Shown here piece after piece: positions 43,615 through 51,895 of a stretch of DNA of 64,000 nt (positions within the stretch are counted from its first letter, which is position 1; each line of letters begins with the position of its first letter). Source of the DNA: Eubacteriaceae bacterium (GTDB lineage: Bacteria; Bacillota; Clostridia; Lachnospirales; Lachnospiraceae); assembly GCA_910575665.1 (NCBI GenBank), contig CAJTFB010000018.1:1-64000 (forward strand). Reading direction: 5' to 3'. Made by a program: the position numbers and the translations under genes. Under the pieces are notes generated by a model that was given only the letters and a program-made list of their open reading frames with translations, did no database searches and had not been told where the DNA came from.

Positions 43615-44385
43615 TCACATTCTTTTAACTTCTTCTACATTACAGAAAAACCATGCGTGAATATTGATCTCCACCACTGGACTTCCACAGTACTCACATA
43701 CTTTAGCGCCCAAGGCAGAGAGCGGTGCACCGCAGTTAGGACAGTTGATCCCCAACGCCTGGGTTCTCTGATCTTCTACTAATTCCCTGTCCTGTATGTA
43801 GATCAGATCCGTATTGTACTTGGTCTGATACTTTGTGTCTTTTGCACCTCTCTGCAAATTTCCCTCACGGTCGGTCACATAATGAAAACACTCCAATGCC
43901 GACTGGAAGGTAATGATACAGCGTCCTTCACTCTTCCGATATTGACTAATCTCGGTTCGGTGAATATGAATCTGCTCAAAATGTTCCCTTTGTCCGGCTT
44001 CTTCCAACATCGCGATATAGTCTGCCAGTTCTTCTTTTAACTCTGTACTTCCATCCTTCGGCATCTCCTTCCCACCAGTACCGATCGCCCTCAGATAATC
44101 CACCAATATATTATCCGCTCTCTCCTTCATTTCATCGTACTCAAAATCCGGAAAGTCCTGAACGATCTTTGGCAAAAGGAGTTTTGTCATGGCAGAGACC
44201 GACTTTGGCGTCGAGGCCAGTTCCTCCCGCATCATCTCCGCCCCCTGCCTGAGATCACTGGTTCCAAAAAGTTCTCTTGAAACCTGTCTTGCTTTTCTTT
44301 TTAATGTGGCAACTCCGATATAGATCGCCATGACGATGATCAAAATCAATACCAAAACAATGATCAAGCCTGTATAATTCCCCAT
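43615..44385 (-). CDS. Membrane-anchored Tim44-like protein with a zinc ribbon
   Basis: One N-terminal membrane helix ([20 protein letters not shown]), a charged helical section and an alpha/beta domain resembling Tim44-like/TIM44-related modules ([29 protein letters not shown]) are followed by a zinc ribbon (CPNCG, then CEYCGSP) near the C-terminus. No enzyme motif is seen. ATG at 44385 has AGGAG eight bases before. It neighbours an SPFH/zinc-ribbon protein, and the two may act together at the membrane. The Tim44 assignment is moderate. Confidence 0.65.
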   Translation of the reverse strand: MGNYTGLIIVLVLILIIVMAIYIGVATLKRKARQVSRELFGTSDLRQGAEMMREELASTPKSVSAMTKLLLPKIVQDFPDFEYDEMKERADNILVDYLRAIGTGGKEMPKDGSTELKEELADYIAMLEEAGQREHFEQIHIHRTEISQYRKSEGRCIITFQSALECFHYVTDREGNLQRGAKDTKYQTKYNTDLIYIQDRELVEDQRTQALGINCPNCGAPLSALGAKVCEYCGSPVVEINIHAWFFCNVEEVKRM

Positions 44386-44525
44386 ATTTTTCACTCCTTA
44401 GAGCTACGATGATTCCAGTCAAGATAATGGCGCCAATTATATAAACTTCTAATCGGCGCCATCAAACTGAATATGCAGCTTTTTTCCAGCTCAATGGCGC
44501 AAACTAGTACCACTAAGCTATTCTT

Positions 44526-45899
44526 TTACTCAATATCGTTTTCGTCAAAAACATCTCCACATTCTGGGCAGAATTTCGGCGGATGATGTGGATCTTCCGG
44601 CCTCCAGCCGCACTTGTCACAGCGGTACAACGGGGCTCCTTCCGGTTTCTTTGTGCCACATTCCATGCAGAATTTCCCCTGATTTATAGCTCCACAGCTG
44701 CAAGTCCATCCCCCCTGGTGGGCTGGCTTAGCTTTTCCACATTCTACACAGAATTTTCCGGTATTGCTGGTTCCACAACTACAAGTCCAGGACTCTGCCT
44801 GATTCGCGGCGTTTCCTCCACGGTCTGCATTGGCTGCATTTCCTGCCGGATTTCCAGAAGCCGGCGCTCCGTTCTGAGCTCCGCTCTGCCGGTCCATGGT
44901 AAACAGGGCATTGGCATCCATTCCCCCTGCCTGGGACGCCATATTCATCCCGGCAAAAGCCATCATCGGTCCTGTAGAAGTATTTGCCGCCGCCGATTTC
45001 ATCGCCTGGGCCTGGGCCTCTGTCAGCGTTGCCGCCGCCATACCCGGATTGCGGAGCACCGCTGTCTTCTGCAGTTCTTTGATCATCGCCTCATCATCTT
45101 CCGAAGCCTTGATTGCATTTACGCCAAAAGATACGATCCGAATCCCTCTCAAACCACTCCATTTTTCAGACAATTCAGCATTCAAGGCCTCTGCCACTTC
45201 CATGGTATGAGCCGGCACCGCACTATAGCGGATCCCCATGGCCGATATTCTTGCAAACGCCGGCTGCAGCGCTGTCATCAGTTCCGTTTTCAGCTGGCTG
45301 TCAATGGTGTTACGACGGTATTCATCCACCACGTTACCGCATACATTCGTATAAAAGAGCAAAGGGTCAAAGATCTGGTAAGAATACTCTCCATTACAAC
45401 GGACGGAGATGTCCACATCCAGTCCAATATTGGTATCCACAACACGGAACGGAACCGGTGTGGCGGTCCCATATTTATTTCCCATAATTTCTTTTGTGTT
45501 AAAGAAATAAACTCTCTGATCCTTACCAGTATCTCCTCCAAAAGTAAAACGCCTTCCCACTGCCGCAAAGGTTTTCTTGATGTTTTCACCCAGATCTCCA
45601 TAAAGCAAACTGGGCTCTGTGGAAGTATCATACAAAAATTCTCCTGCCTCCGCGCAGAATTCCACAACTTTTCCCTGGTCAACAATGATCATACATTGTC
45701 CTTCATTTACAGCCACAACAGAACCATTCGTAATTAGATTCTCATTGCCATTGTTTCTGCTACCAAACCTACTGCTGGTTCGCTTTTGCCCCTTGGTCAC
45801 AAGAACATCCGATTCCAGTGCATCACAATAAAAATACTCTTTCCACTGGTCTGCCATCTCGCCGCGGATCGCCCCGCCGATCGCTTTGATTAATCCCAT
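44526..45899 (-). CDS. SPFH-domain protein with C-terminal zinc ribbons
   Basis: An SPFH (band-7/stomatin-like) domain fills about residues 30-290 (FCAEAGEFLYDTSTEPSL, IGLDVDISVRCNGEYSYQI). A Gln/Ala/Asn-rich linker is followed by three CxxC pairs of zinc ribbons (CSCGTSNTGKFCVECG, CSCGAINQGKFCMECG, CDKCGWRPEDPHHPPKFCPECG). This matches the YdjI/virion-core-protein-like family, whose members form membrane-associated assemblies linked to stress. ATG at 45899 has GGAGG six bases before. No TM helix is obvious. Confidence 0.85.
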   Translation of the reverse strand: MGLIKAIGGAIRGEMADQWKEYFYCDALESDVLVTKGQKRTSSRFGSRNNGNENLITNGSVVAVNEGQCMIIVDQGKVVEFCAEAGEFLYDTSTEPSLLYGDLGENIKKTFAAVGRRFTFGGDTGKDQRVYFFNTKEIMGNKYGTATPVPFRVVDTNIGLDVDISVRCNGEYSYQIFDPLLFYTNVCGNVVDEYRRNTIDSQLKTELMTALQPAFARISAMGIRYSAVPAHTMEVAEALNAELSEKWSGLRGIRIVSFGVNAIKASEDDEAMIKELQKTAVLRNPGMAAATLTEAQAQAMKSAAANTSTGPMMAFAGMNMASQAGGMDANALFTMDRQSGAQNGAPASGNPAGNAANADRGGNAANQAESWTCSCGTSNTGKFCVECGKAKPAHQGGWTCSCGAINQGKFCMECGTKKPEGAPLYRCDKCGWRPEDPHHPPKFCPECGDVFDENDIE

Positions 45900-45960
45900 T
45901 TTATCCTCCATTCTGAAACATTATGTTTCTTTGTAATAATACACGGATTGCTCGTGTTTT

Positions 45961-46031
45961 GCGGGTCATAAAGTCATGCTTTTCCATGCAAGCATGGAAC
46001 ACATGACCTTTTGACCCTGGTATCACAAAAT
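45961..46031. repeat. Dispersed palindromic repeat, copy B
   Basis: An outer 17-base stem (GGGTCATAAAGTCATG with CATGACCTTTTGACCC) surrounds the inner hairpin CCATGCAAGCATGG. The sequence is the better-preserved relative of the repeat at 9336-9403. It lies between the hpf terminator and the SPFH gene. Confidence 0.75.
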
Positions 46032-46073
46032 GTCCTTCTGGACCAAACCAGAATGGTTCCATCCAGGAGGACA
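46031..46073 (-). terminator. Terminator of hpf
   Basis: A stem TGTCCTCCTGGA/TCCAGAAGGACA followed by TTTTG, about 60 bases after the hpf stop and next to the dispersed repeat. Confidence 0.65.
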
Positions 46074-46132
46074 CATCTTTTTCTGCATTCTATATTTTTT
46101 CTAAATTTTCTCGATAGATCGCCTATATATTC

Positions 46133-46660
46133 TTAATACTCCGGCTCAATCAGCCCATATGTATTTCCTTTTCTCTTGTAAACAACATTTACCTCTTCTG
46201 TCTCAGAATTCCGGAATACAAAGAAGTTATGCCCCAGAAGCTCCATCTGCACACATGCTTCTTCTGGATCCATCGGTTTCATCGCAAATTTCTTGGAACG
46301 GATAATGTTGATTTCTTCTTCATCCTCCATATCTTCATCAATAAATTCCTGGTTTAAATGAGCCGCATTCTGTGCTTTATCGATTAATTTATTTTTATAT
46401 TTCCGCAGTTGTCTCTCGATCACTTCTTCTACCAGATCAATAGAAACATACATATCAGAACTTACTTCCTCTGCACGAATGATACTTCCTTTCATTGGAA
46501 TGGTAATCTCAATCTTCTGTCTGTTCTTCTCGGTGCTCAACGTCACGTGAACCTCGGTACTGTCATTGAAATATCTCTCCAGTTTAGCAATCTTTTCTTC
46601 AATCGCCGAACGTAATCCCTCCGTTATATCTAAATTTTTGCCGCTAATTACTAAGTTCAT
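46133..46660 (-). CDS. hpf: Ribosome hibernation promoting factor (long form)
   Basis: The N-terminal S30AE domain (MNLVISGKNLDITEGL, then VHVTLSTEKNRQKIEI) and the C-terminal dimerisation domain (NIIRSKKFAMKPMDPEEAC) make up the long HPF of Firmicutes, which pairs idle ribosomes into 100S dimers. I start it at the ATG at 46660, with AAGGAG nine bases before; the longer frame has no conserved residues. A strong promoter and a GGGAC/GTCCC hairpin in its leader precede it. Four DnaA boxes lie farther upstream. Confidence 0.93.
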   Translation of the reverse strand: MNLVISGKNLDITEGLRSAIEEKIAKLERYFNDSTEVHVTLSTEKNRQKIEITIPMKGSIIRAEEVSSDMYVSIDLVEEVIERQLRKYKNKLIDKAQNAAHLNQEFIDEDMEDEEEINIIRSKKFAMKPMDPEEACVQMELLGHNFFVFRNSETEEVNVVYKRKGNTYGLIEPEY

Positions 46661-46743
46661 AATGATCAGCTCCTTTGCCCATAATATTCGGGACGGAAAC
46701 CTGTCTGCCAACGATATCAAACAGAACCTGTCCCGTATGTTTA

Positions 46744-46772
46744 TTATATACCAAAACCATATAATGAGCAAC
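46744..46772 (-). promoter_or_regulatory. Promoter of hpf
   Basis: TTGCTC at 46772-46767, 17 bases, TATAAT at 46749-46744. The ~75-base leader can fold with CGGGAC (46690-46695) pairing to GTCCCG (46730-46735). Confidence 0.65.
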
Positions 46773-46878
46773 ACATATTTTGGATTTATGTAGCTGTTTT
46801 TTGCTTTCCAGCCAAATTGTCACACAACTCTGTTAGTTGTCAAATCGGTGTATTTTTGCTACAAAAGTCTACATTTGT

Positions 46879-46958
46879 TGTGGATATTTGTGGATAATGT
46901 GGATAACTTTGTGTACAACTAATAAATATCGCAAAGACGTCGCTTTATTTGTGGATAA
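46879..46958 (+). promoter_or_regulatory. Cluster of four DnaA-box-like 9-mers
   Basis: TGTGGATAT (46879-46887), TGTGGATAA (46889-46897), TGTGGATAA (46898-46906) and TGTGGATAA (46950-46958) all point the same way. Three match the perfect DnaA box TTATCCACA on the minus strand, and the first has one change. The surrounding 370-base gap (46661-47028) is AT-rich and otherwise holds only the hpf promoter. No dnaA or dnaN gene is near. Confidence 0.7.
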
Positions 46959-47028
46959 CTTTGTTGGTTTCTCATACTACATTTGTCTGCGTACCTTTGT
47001 TCTAAAACAAGTTGTCACACACCTTTCA

Positions 47029-47892
47029 TTATGCTCTTTCATACCTTCCACTGGCGCCACAGGGAAGGATAAGGCCATTCGAACTCACTGGAAGACCAAT
47101 CTCATCCGCGGCCACTATTCCTCCAAATTTTTTCCGGATCGTCAATTCCATCATATAGGACAACACCGCCGGCTGCAGACCTGTGGTATAGGAATTCACT
47201 AGGAAGAACAAAGGCTCTTTGGATAACACTTTTGTACACAAGCTGAGCAGAGGAAATATCTTTTCTTCGATCTTCCAAACCTCTCCTTTTGGTCCCCTCC
47301 CATAAGATGGCGGATCCATAATAATGCCATCGTAATGATTTCCCCGACGGACCTCGCGCTCAACAAACTTGACACAGTCATCCACCAGATATCGGATCGG
47401 CGCATCGGCAAGCCCGGAAGCAACGGCATTTTCCTTCGCCCAAGATACCATACCCTTGGAGGCATCTACATGTGTCACCGCCGCTCCTGCCTTGGCACAC
47501 GCCACCGTAGCGCCTCCCGTATAGGCAAAAAGATTCAATACCTTGATCTGTCGTCCAGCATTTTGGATCAATCCCGATGCCCAGTCCCAGTTCACTGCCT
47601 GCTCCGGGAACAAACCTGTATGCTTAAAACTGAATGGTTTCAGATGAAAGGTCAGATCCCGGTAAAAGATCTTCCACTGCTGGGGAAGATTGACAAATTC
47701 CCACTGTCCTCCTCCCTTGCTGCTTCTGTGATAGTGAGCATTTTTTTGCTTCCACTGAGGCGCCTCATGAGGTGTATCCCAAATCACCTGGGGATCCGGC
47801 CGCACAAGAATATATTCTCCCCACCGTTCGAGCTTTTCTCCCGTTGAAGTGTCAATCACTTCATAATCTTTCCAGCCATCTGCCAGCCACAT
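47029..47892 (-). CDS. RlmK/RlmI-like class I RNA methyltransferase
   Basis: The SAM fold shows motif I LNLFAYTGGATVACAKAG and motif IV IIMDPPSYGRGPKGEVW, with FKHTGLFPEQAVNWDW before it. This is the SAM-dependent methyltransferase_10 type related to 23S rRNA methylases RlmI/RlmK, but without the N-terminal PUA domain. Target unknown. It ends close to the DnaA-box region and has no close partner upstream except the TPM gene 40 bases away. Confidence 0.8.
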   Translation of the reverse strand: MWLADGWKDYEVIDTSTGEKLERWGEYILVRPDPQVIWDTPHEAPQWKQKNAHYHRSSKGGGQWEFVNLPQQWKIFYRDLTFHLKPFSFKHTGLFPEQAVNWDWASGLIQNAGRQIKVLNLFAYTGGATVACAKAGAAVTHVDASKGMVSWAKENAVASGLADAPIRYLVDDCVKFVEREVRRGNHYDGIIMDPPSYGRGPKGEVWKIEEKIFPLLSLCTKVLSKEPLFFLVNSYTTGLQPAVLSYMMELTIRKKFGGIVAADEIGLPVSSNGLILPCGASGRYERA

Positions 47893-47932
47893 ATTCGTAA
47901 TTCCTTTCTATTTTCATTATTTCTTCTTTTGA

Positions 47933-48757
47933 TCAGAACCTTCCACCACCACTGGAGTGACTGCGTCCGCCTCTGCTGCCACTACTGCTGCTGGATTTCT
48001 TTGTTCTCACATAGGTCGTATGGGTATAAATATCCCGGCGGCCAATCAGTTCGGAAAAACTCTTATTCATATAAGTCTTTCCGTTTGTCGTCATCTTTCC
48101 GCCAGAATTTCTTACCAATATCAGTACCACAATCGTTCCTACCAGAAGCCCCAGTCCAAGATGGAACCACCATGTCAGAAAGAAGTAGGGAGTACGCATC
48201 TCTTGGTCACTCTGGCTGATAAATTCATCCATCATCTGTGTATATTGGGACTGAGCATCCCCCGCCCCACTCTGAGCTGCTTTCACATACCCCTGCAGAT
48301 CTTTTGCCAGACGATCTGCCTCACCATCTGTAATCTTATGTTCTGCCGAACCATACCCCAGTATATAGAGTGAACGGTTATTCTGACAAATGTTCAACCA
48401 GAGAACAACGGTACTTTTATGAGAATCCAGATTCAAAAAATATTCACTCGCTCTTTCCGGCGCCGATCGTTGGCTGCTGTTCCACTCATTGTTATCAATC
48501 ACGAACGCCACCATATTACAATCGTATTCTTCCCGCATCTTCCTCATCTTTCCCTCAAAAGCAGCAATCTGATCCTGGGTATAAATACCGGCATAATCGT
48601 TCACAGCACTCTCCCGCTTGAGACTATTCCCATTCCCTTCCAAATAATAGTTTTCCAGCGTTTGCGCAGAAACAATCTGCCAGGATAAGCCAAGTCCCAC
48701 TGTTAAAACCAGCAACAGCGCAGCAAATAATATGTAAAAACCCTTATTCTTCATCAT
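47933..48757 (-). CDS. TPM-domain membrane protein
   Basis: A signal/anchor helix (FYILFAALLLVLTVGLGL), an extracellular TPM domain (VNDYAGIYTQDQIAAFEGKM, VLWLNICQNNRSLYILGYG) and a second membrane helix (WWFHLGLGLLVGTIVVLILV) are followed by a Ser/Gly/Arg-rich tail ending SSGGGRF. TPM domains occur in proteins thought to help photosystem or membrane-protein repair and stress; function here is unknown. ATG at 48757 overlaps the upstream stop (ATGATGA), so it is coupled to the zinc-ribbon gene. Confidence 0.82.
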   Translation of the reverse strand: MMKNKGFYILFAALLLVLTVGLGLSWQIVSAQTLENYYLEGNGNSLKRESAVNDYAGIYTQDQIAAFEGKMRKMREEYDCNMVAFVIDNNEWNSSQRSAPERASEYFLNLDSHKSTVVLWLNICQNNRSLYILGYGSAEHKITDGEADRLAKDLQGYVKAAQSGAGDAQSQYTQMMDEFISQSDQEMRTPYFFLTWWFHLGLGLLVGTIVVLILVRNSGGKMTTNGKTYMNKSFSELIGRRDIYTHTTYVRTKKSSSSSGSRGGRSHSSGGGRF

Positions 48758-49860
48758 CCGATACCACCTCCCAGCAAAAATATGGTGATCAGGCGCAGAA
48801 TAAGAAATAATCCTCCACCAATTCCCAGAAGCCACGCCAATACCTTAGCTTTACTGATGGGCGGTTTCCCTACGATCTTTCCCGTATCTCCATTCATGGC
48901 AAATACGTATTGCCCATCTCGATAATCATAGTTGATCATCCACACAGGAAGCAACGCATAATCCGCTTTCTTCTTTAAAATGTTGTAATCCCGATTCGTA
49001 ATATGAACCGAAGCATAATTGTTCATCGTCCCTCTTACATATTCATCCATAAATTTCTCCACCCGTTTCTGCACCCTGGATATCAGGTCTTCATCGGTAT
49101 AATTGTATCCTTCTGCCACATACCCAGGTAGATACATGGAAGAATAATCCTTTATATCCTCATAGTAAAAAGGCTCCAGTTTATCCATCAGATCATCCCG
49201 CATTCGCTCAGATGCGTCCACCGGAATACAATCATAATCCAGATCTACTTTTCTCCACACCTTGTAATGTTTCGTTGCTGTAACATTATAATTTCCACTG
49301 GAATAATGTGACACGCGGGTACAATCTGCGTGAATCTCCCCCTGCCCGGCCATGTCATATAGCCAAAAAGGCACATAAATTCCCACGATATCATCGATAC
49401 GTTCTGGTGTCATAAAATCCTTTGGCGTGATCAACCCCTTTTTGCACCATTTTTTAAATGCGGTAATGGCATCTTCTTTACTCACTCGGAACGGTATGAC
49501 TTTTACTGGTGCTCTCTTGCCCTGCATTCGGTCAGACAATATCATCGGCGATCCGCAAAAACTACACTTCGTCGCTGTCGTATCCTCCGTCACCACCAGT
49601 TCTGCACCACAATTATCACAGCAGTAACTCACAACGGATTCATCAAAGAAATTATCTGACTTTTCCTCATGCACCTCACGGAAATCCCCAGTTTCCTCAT
49701 CCACATTTTCTTCGGCAGCATCTGCTTCATATTCACCGCCATTTTCCTTTGCAAATTCCTGGATATTCAGACTGTGTCCACAGAATTCACAGCTGAGCCG
49801 TCCAGATTTTGCATCAAACTCCATATTTGCTGCACATTTCGGGCATTTATACTGTATCAT
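48754..49860 (-). CDS. Zinc-ribbon membrane protein (TFIIB-type zinc ribbons)
   Basis: Two zinc ribbons open the protein (YKCPKCAANMEF...CEFCGHSL and CCDNCGAEL...CSFCGSPMI). A large domain with aromatic-rich blocks (VGIYVPFWLYDMAGQGEIHAD, LLPVWMINYDYRDGQYVFAMNG) follows, and one membrane helix ends it (LAWLLGIGGGLFLILRLITIF). The pattern is common in Lachnospiraceae next to TPM proteins. No function is assigned. It shares an operon with the TPM gene and resembles the zinc-ribbon proteins at 43.6-45.9 kb in style. Confidence 0.8.
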   Translation of the reverse strand: MIQYKCPKCAANMEFDAKSGRLSCEFCGHSLNIQEFAKENGGEYEADAAEENVDEETGDFREVHEEKSDNFFDESVVSYCCDNCGAELVVTEDTTATKCSFCGSPMILSDRMQGKRAPVKVIPFRVSKEDAITAFKKWCKKGLITPKDFMTPERIDDIVGIYVPFWLYDMAGQGEIHADCTRVSHYSSGNYNVTATKHYKVWRKVDLDYDCIPVDASERMRDDLMDKLEPFYYEDIKDYSSMYLPGYVAEGYNYTDEDLISRVQKRVEKFMDEYVRGTMNNYASVHITNRDYNILKKKADYALLPVWMINYDYRDGQYVFAMNGDTGKIVGKPPISKAKVLAWLLGIGGGLFLILRLITIFLLGGGIG

Positions 49861-49934
49861 TTCGTTTCATCCTCCTCCATTCGTGTGTCTTTAGTATATC
49901 CTAAGTCAAGCCTGATGTGCAATTATTTTTTAAC

Positions 49935-49978
49935 AAAAAAACTGCCAAACAAAGTCCAAGACTTTATTTAGCAGTTTT
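49935..49978 (-). terminator. Terminator after tRNA-Arg
   Basis: A long stem AAAACTGC...GCAGTTTT with inner AAAGTC/GACTTT pairing lies directly after the tRNA 3' end, with T-rich ends on both strands. Confidence 0.8.
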
Positions 49979-49982
49979 CACC

Positions 49983-50055
49983 GTGGGTTAGAGGATTCGA
50001 ACCCCCGACCTTTTGGTCCGTAGCCAAACGCTCTATCCAGCTGAGCTAAACCCAC
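49983..50055 (-). tRNA. tRNA-Arg (anticodon ACG)
   Basis: A 73-base cloverleaf: acceptor GTGGGTT/AACCCAC, D-arm TAGCTCAGCTGGATAGAGC, anticodon stem TTTGG/CCAAA around the loop CTACGGA (anticodon ACG), T-arm with GTTCGAATC. ACG is usually modified to ICG and reads CGU/CGC/CGA. The CCA end is not encoded. It sits downstream of the spoIIA operon in the same direction. Confidence 0.95.
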
Positions 50056-50150
50056 ATCTAGGCATGTACTTGTCAACACGCAAAATATATGCTATCACAA
50101 ACAAATATATTTGTCAATAGTTTTTTCCATTTTTATCATTTTTACTCGGT

Positions 50151-50891
50151 TCAAATTGGCGCCGCCGGGCTATGCGCCTTATTCATATGGTTTCTCAGAT
50201 TCTTCAGGATCTTTTTCTCCAGACGACTTACCTGAACCTGACTGATCCCAAGGCATTCTGCCACCTCTCGCTGAGGCTTATCGTCGTAATAACGCATTTG
50301 AATCAGTTTTTTCTCTTTGTCGTTTAGAAGCAACATCAGCTGGTCTACCAGCATTCGATTTAGGAGCTGCTCATTCCAATCACTTTTTTCTGGTATTTTA
50401 TCCTCCAGGGAAACCTCTTTTCCATCGGCAAAAGAAACCGGTTTGTGGATGGATTCCACCTCCAGATTTGCCTCCAGCGCCAGGACGATATCTTCTACAG
50501 CGATCTCCGTCGCCGCTGCCAGCTCTTCGATCGAAGGTTCTCTGTCCAGCTGCTGGGAAAGAGTATCTGCCGCTTTGCGGATCTTCCAGCCATTTTCTTT
50601 GATGCTTCGGCTCACCTTGACCATTCCGTCATCCCGGAGAAATCTTTTGATCTCACCGCTGATCATCGGCACGGCATAGGTAGAGAATTTTACGTCAAAG
50701 CTCATATCAAATTTGTCCACGGCTTTGATCAAACCAATGGCTCCGATCTGACTGAGTTCCTCCGTATCATATCCCCTCCCCGCATATCGGCTCACGATGC
50801 TGTATACCAGCCCCATATTCTTTTGTATCACCTGGTCTCGTGCCATTTTATCCCCAGAACGTGCTAATTTTATCAGTTCTATGGTTTCCAT
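50151..50891 (-). CDS. sigF: Sporulation sigma factor SigF
   Basis: Sigma-70 regions are clear: region 2 EELSQIGAIGLIKAVDKFD and FSTYAVPMISGEIKRFLRD, region 3 VSRSIKENGWKIRK, region 4 REVAECLGISQVQVSRLEKKI. It is the forespore-specific sigma, held by SpoIIAB until release by SpoIIAA. It is the third gene of spoIIAA-spoIIAB-sigF, 14 bases after spoIIAB. Size (246 residues) is typical. Confidence 0.95.
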   Translation of the reverse strand: METIELIKLARSGDKMARDQVIQKNMGLVYSIVSRYAGRGYDTEELSQIGAIGLIKAVDKFDMSFDVKFSTYAVPMISGEIKRFLRDDGMVKVSRSIKENGWKIRKAADTLSQQLDREPSIEELAAATEIAVEDIVLALEANLEVESIHKPVSFADGKEVSLEDKIPEKSDWNEQLLNRMLVDQLMLLLNDKEKKLIQMRYYDDKPQREVAECLGISQVQVSRLEKKILKNLRNHMNKAHSPAAPI

Positions 50892-50905
50892 TGACCAGTC
50901 CCTCT

Positions 50906-51346
50906 CTATGAAAGATTCATTGCGCTATATATCACTTTTTTCATCTTGATAACCGTTCCCTTTCCCGGCTCTGACTCCACATGAAGCTCGTCCATAAATG
51001 CCTCCATAAATGCAAAGCCCATACCAGACCTGTCCAATTCTGGTTTGGATGTATAGAGCGGTTCCATTGCCTTAGATATATCACGGATTCCTTCCCCCTC
51101 ATCAGAAATCTCCAGACAGATCGTATTTCCCTCGATCTTTCCATATATGGTTACCTTCCCAGGATTTTTTTCGTATCCATGGATGATCGCGTTGGTCACT
51201 GCCTCTGAAACGGCAGTCTTTATATCTGCCAGCTCTTCCAGTGTGGGGTCCATTCTGGCAATAAAGGCACTTACCACGGTACGGGCAAAACTTTCATTTT
51301 CCGAATAGCTACTAAATTCTAATTTCATTTCATTATATGTATTCAT
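50906..51346 (-). CDS. spoIIAB: Anti-sigma F factor and serine kinase
   Basis: A GHKL ATPase: N-box [16 protein letters not shown]1 box [10 protein letters not shown] and G2 [12 protein letters not shown]. SpoIIAB binds SigF and phosphorylates SpoIIAA. ATG at 51346 has GGAGG five bases before. The 72 bases between spoIIAA and spoIIAB hold no obvious terminator, so the genes are co-transcribed. Confidence 0.95.
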   Translation of the reverse strand: MNTYNEMKLEFSSYSENESFARTVVSAFIARMDPTLEELADIKTAVSEAVTNAIIHGYEKNPGKVTIYGKIEGNTICLEISDEGEGIRDISKAMEPLYTSKPELDRSGMGFAFMEAFMDELHVESEPGKGTVIKMKKVIYSAMNLS

Positions 51347-51418
51347 CTTATCCTCCAATTCTGCACTGTTTTTTATTCCATCATGCTCCTGCCTACCACA
51401 TGCAATGCTTTGAATTTC

Positions 51419-51727
51419 TTAAACCCTTTGAATGATCTTATAAAGTCCAGACATGGAAAATATTCGATCAATGCCGGCGCCTACCCCGGTCACATAAACA
51501 TTTCCACCAAAATACTGTATCTTCCGGTATCTTCCCATGACCATACCGATTCCGGAACTATCCATAAATGTCATTCCCTCAAAATCAAATACTATATTTT
51601 TTACATTTCCCTTCTCAATTAGAACATCAATAGTCTTGCTGATCTGAGCCGCTGTATGGTGATCCAGGTCCTCGCTGATGTGCAGGATCAGGTTAGCACC
51701 ATTCCTTTCCAGTGAAAAATTATCCAT
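51419..51727 (-). CDS. spoIIAA: Anti-sigma F factor antagonist
   Basis: A 102-residue STAS domain with the phosphorylation motif FMDSSGIGMVMGRY; unphosphorylated it releases SigF from SpoIIAB. ATG follows GGGAGG by six bases. It is the first gene of the spoIIA operon; its promoter must lie in, or just after, the terminator hairpin upstream, because only about 40 bases separate that T-run from the ATG. Confidence 0.94.
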   Translation of the reverse strand: MDNFSLERNGANLILHISEDLDHHTAAQISKTIDVLIEKGNVKNIVFDFEGMTFMDSSGIGMVMGRYRKIQYFGGNVYVTGVGAGIDRIFSMSGLYKIIQRV

Positions 51728-51766
51728 TTTCTTCCTCCCATTTTTATTTATTTCTTTTATACCATT

Positions 51767-51830
51767 AAAAAAGAACTACAGAACAATTCGGACGGCTTGT
51801 CCGATATTTTCTCCGTAGTCCTTTTTCTTT
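51767..51830. terminator. Bidirectional terminator between the TPR gene and spoIIAA
   Basis: An outer stem GAACTAC/GTAGTCC and inner TCGGAC/GTCCGA (51788-51793 with 51799-51804), with T-runs on both strands. It should stop transcription from the TPR gene. The spoIIA promoter may overlap it. Confidence 0.75.
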
Positions 51831-51895
51831 TTTTCTCATGTAAATTGTTCGCTGTGAAAAATTTTTATTCCGGAAGGAACTGACTGTGCATAAAG

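Noticed and set aside
46879-46958. Chromosomal replication origin
   Set aside because: DnaA boxes are clustered, but dnaA, dnaN, recF, rpmH and a clear unwinding element are missing, so I report a DnaA-box cluster only.
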